This document shows positions 20,327 through 20,822 of a stretch of DNA of 20,822 nt, one piece after another. The stretch spans positions 1-20,822 of IMG/VR virus record IMGVR_UViG_3300022752_000009; one strand, written 5' to 3'. A program made the position numbers and the translations under genes. Source of the DNA: a virus. A model generated the notes under the pieces. It was given only the letters and a program-made list of their open reading frames with translations, was not told the origin of the DNA and did not search any database. Position 1 is the stretch's first letter, and every line of letters begins with the position of its first letter.

Positions 20327-20731
20327 TTAAGATGTAGCTTTAGTAAGAGCAGTTACTGGAAGCGTAATCGATGCAGTCATTGGCGCATCGATACTTCCGT
20401 TAATTGGCTGCCACTGGGCAACCAAAACAGACATAGAGTAGCGAGGGTTAGTCGCTGTAACAGTGCCTGAGACTGGAATTAGCTGGATAGCTAATTTTGT
20501 ACCTAGTGCATCCTCAAAAATTGAGTTAACGCTAGATGCAGCAAAATCGTTAAACACTTCAAGCGTAACGCTTGGGCGTTCGATCCCACCTATTAAATTT
20601 TGGACGCTGTCGGTCATACTTGTTATCTCGACGGCATCAATTTCTCGCGACAGGCTGACCGCGCTAACGAAAGTGGTAATAGTTGTAGTGCCTGCGACTA
20701 CAGCTACTTTATTACCCATAAAGATCGCCAT
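20327..20731 (-). CDS. Major tail tube protein
   Basis: 134 residues. It is beta-rich with few helices (VAVVAGTTTITTFVSAVSL, VTLEVFNDFAASSVN, APMTASITLPVTALTK), matching the tail tube fold that stacks as hexamers around the tape measure. It lies between the tail terminator and the chaperone genes, the standard position. AAGGAG precedes the ATG. There is no added Ig-like domain. Confidence 0.85.
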   Translation of the reverse strand: MAIFMGNKVAVVAGTTTITTFVSAVSLSREIDAVEITSMTDSVQNLIGGIERPSVTLEVFNDFAASSVNSIFEDALGTKLAIQLIPVSGTVTATNPRYSMSVLVAQWQPINGSIDAPMTASITLPVTALTKATS

Positions 20732-20822
20732 TTATTTCTCCTTTTATTTAGCCGATCAATTCGACATTATACCGATACGCAAGGTAATCGATACTAGCCA
20801 CCTGTACAGATCCAGCGGTAGC
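20718..20822. repeat. Second copy of terminal direct repeat
   Basis: Identical to 1-105; see that entry. It should be counted once in the closed genome. Confidence 0.9.
20748..20822 (-). CDS. Tail terminator, 3' fragment (duplicate of 31-105)
   Basis: These 75 bases encode the last 24 residues (ending YLAYRYNVELIG) of the tail terminator gene found whole at 31-429. The gene is cut here only by the end of the window. Confidence 0.85.
   Translation of the reverse strand, partial: ATAGSVQVASIDYLAYRYNVELIG

Noticed and set aside
20718-20822. Biological terminal repeat
   Set aside because: It cuts through two structural genes and matches what circular contig overlap produces.
1-20822. Integrase, repressor, toxin-antitoxin, anti-CRISPR or defence genes
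   Set aside because: No reading frame shows the motifs of these families; small unknown proteins could hide such roles, but nothing supports it.

Overview
The window is a complete small tailed-phage genome. Bases 1-105 are repeated exactly at 20718-20822, so the molecule closes into a circular assembly unit of about 20,717 bp. Every convincing gene lies on the minus strand, and the genes are packed with stop/start overlaps. The virion genes describe a siphovirus with an HK97-type head: TerL, portal, S78 protease, HK97-fold capsid, a frameshifted tail chaperone pair and a tape measure of about 607 residues, with no sheath or baseplate genes. No integrase, excisionase or repressor is visible, so a strictly lytic life style is likely. 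An actinobacterial host is inferred from the r1t-like holin, the actinobacterial-style SLT lysozyme domain and the style of the tail genes. Moderate GC and freshwater-actinophage-like gene content suggest, but do not prove, a freshwater actinobacterium.

Layout in the direction of transcription (falling coordinates, crossing the circle junction). A 336-base non-coding region (9182-9517) holds an intrinsic terminator (9435-9476) followed by a probable leader/promoter region. Next come a small acidic protein, an endonuclease VII-like resolvase, a signal-bearing SLT lysozyme, a glycosyltransferase and a small beta-rich protein. A 119-base gap (7081-7199) follows, with DnaA-box-like sites, an AT-rich tract and a large hairpin; it is the best candidate for a replication origin and/or cos. 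Then come the packaging and head genes (HNH, TerS, TerL, a 48-aa two-helix membrane protein, portal, protease, a four-cysteine protein, capsid), the neck and tail genes (28-aa ORF, connector, terminator, tube, G/GT chaperone, gp10-like protein, tape measure, distal tail protein, fibre-like protein, glycine-rich adhesin, MAHYAF-type protein), and lysis (M15 endolysin, r1t-like holin, one-helix membrane protein). These are followed by a second glycosyltransferase, an SDR epimerase, a nested hairpin (12117-12171) and the DNA genes: an 87-aa unknown, a 54-aa membrane protein, Prim-Pol, a 169-aa unknown, a Rad52-like annealase and a possible PD-(D/E)XK nuclease. These end at the terminator.

The phage encodes a primase and recombination proteins but no DNA polymerase, replicative helicase or RNA polymerase, so it must borrow the host replisome and transcription machinery. 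Only one clear intrinsic terminator is visible, and the whole circle may be one long transcript tuned by internal hairpins and repeats. The least explained elements are a four-copy GAGGTGTC repeat just before the capsid gene, a 12-bp tandem/palindromic repeat before the first glycosyltransferase, a UACG-capped hairpin after the capsid gene, the nested stem before the DNA genes, and a -1 slippery site in the tail chaperone gene.
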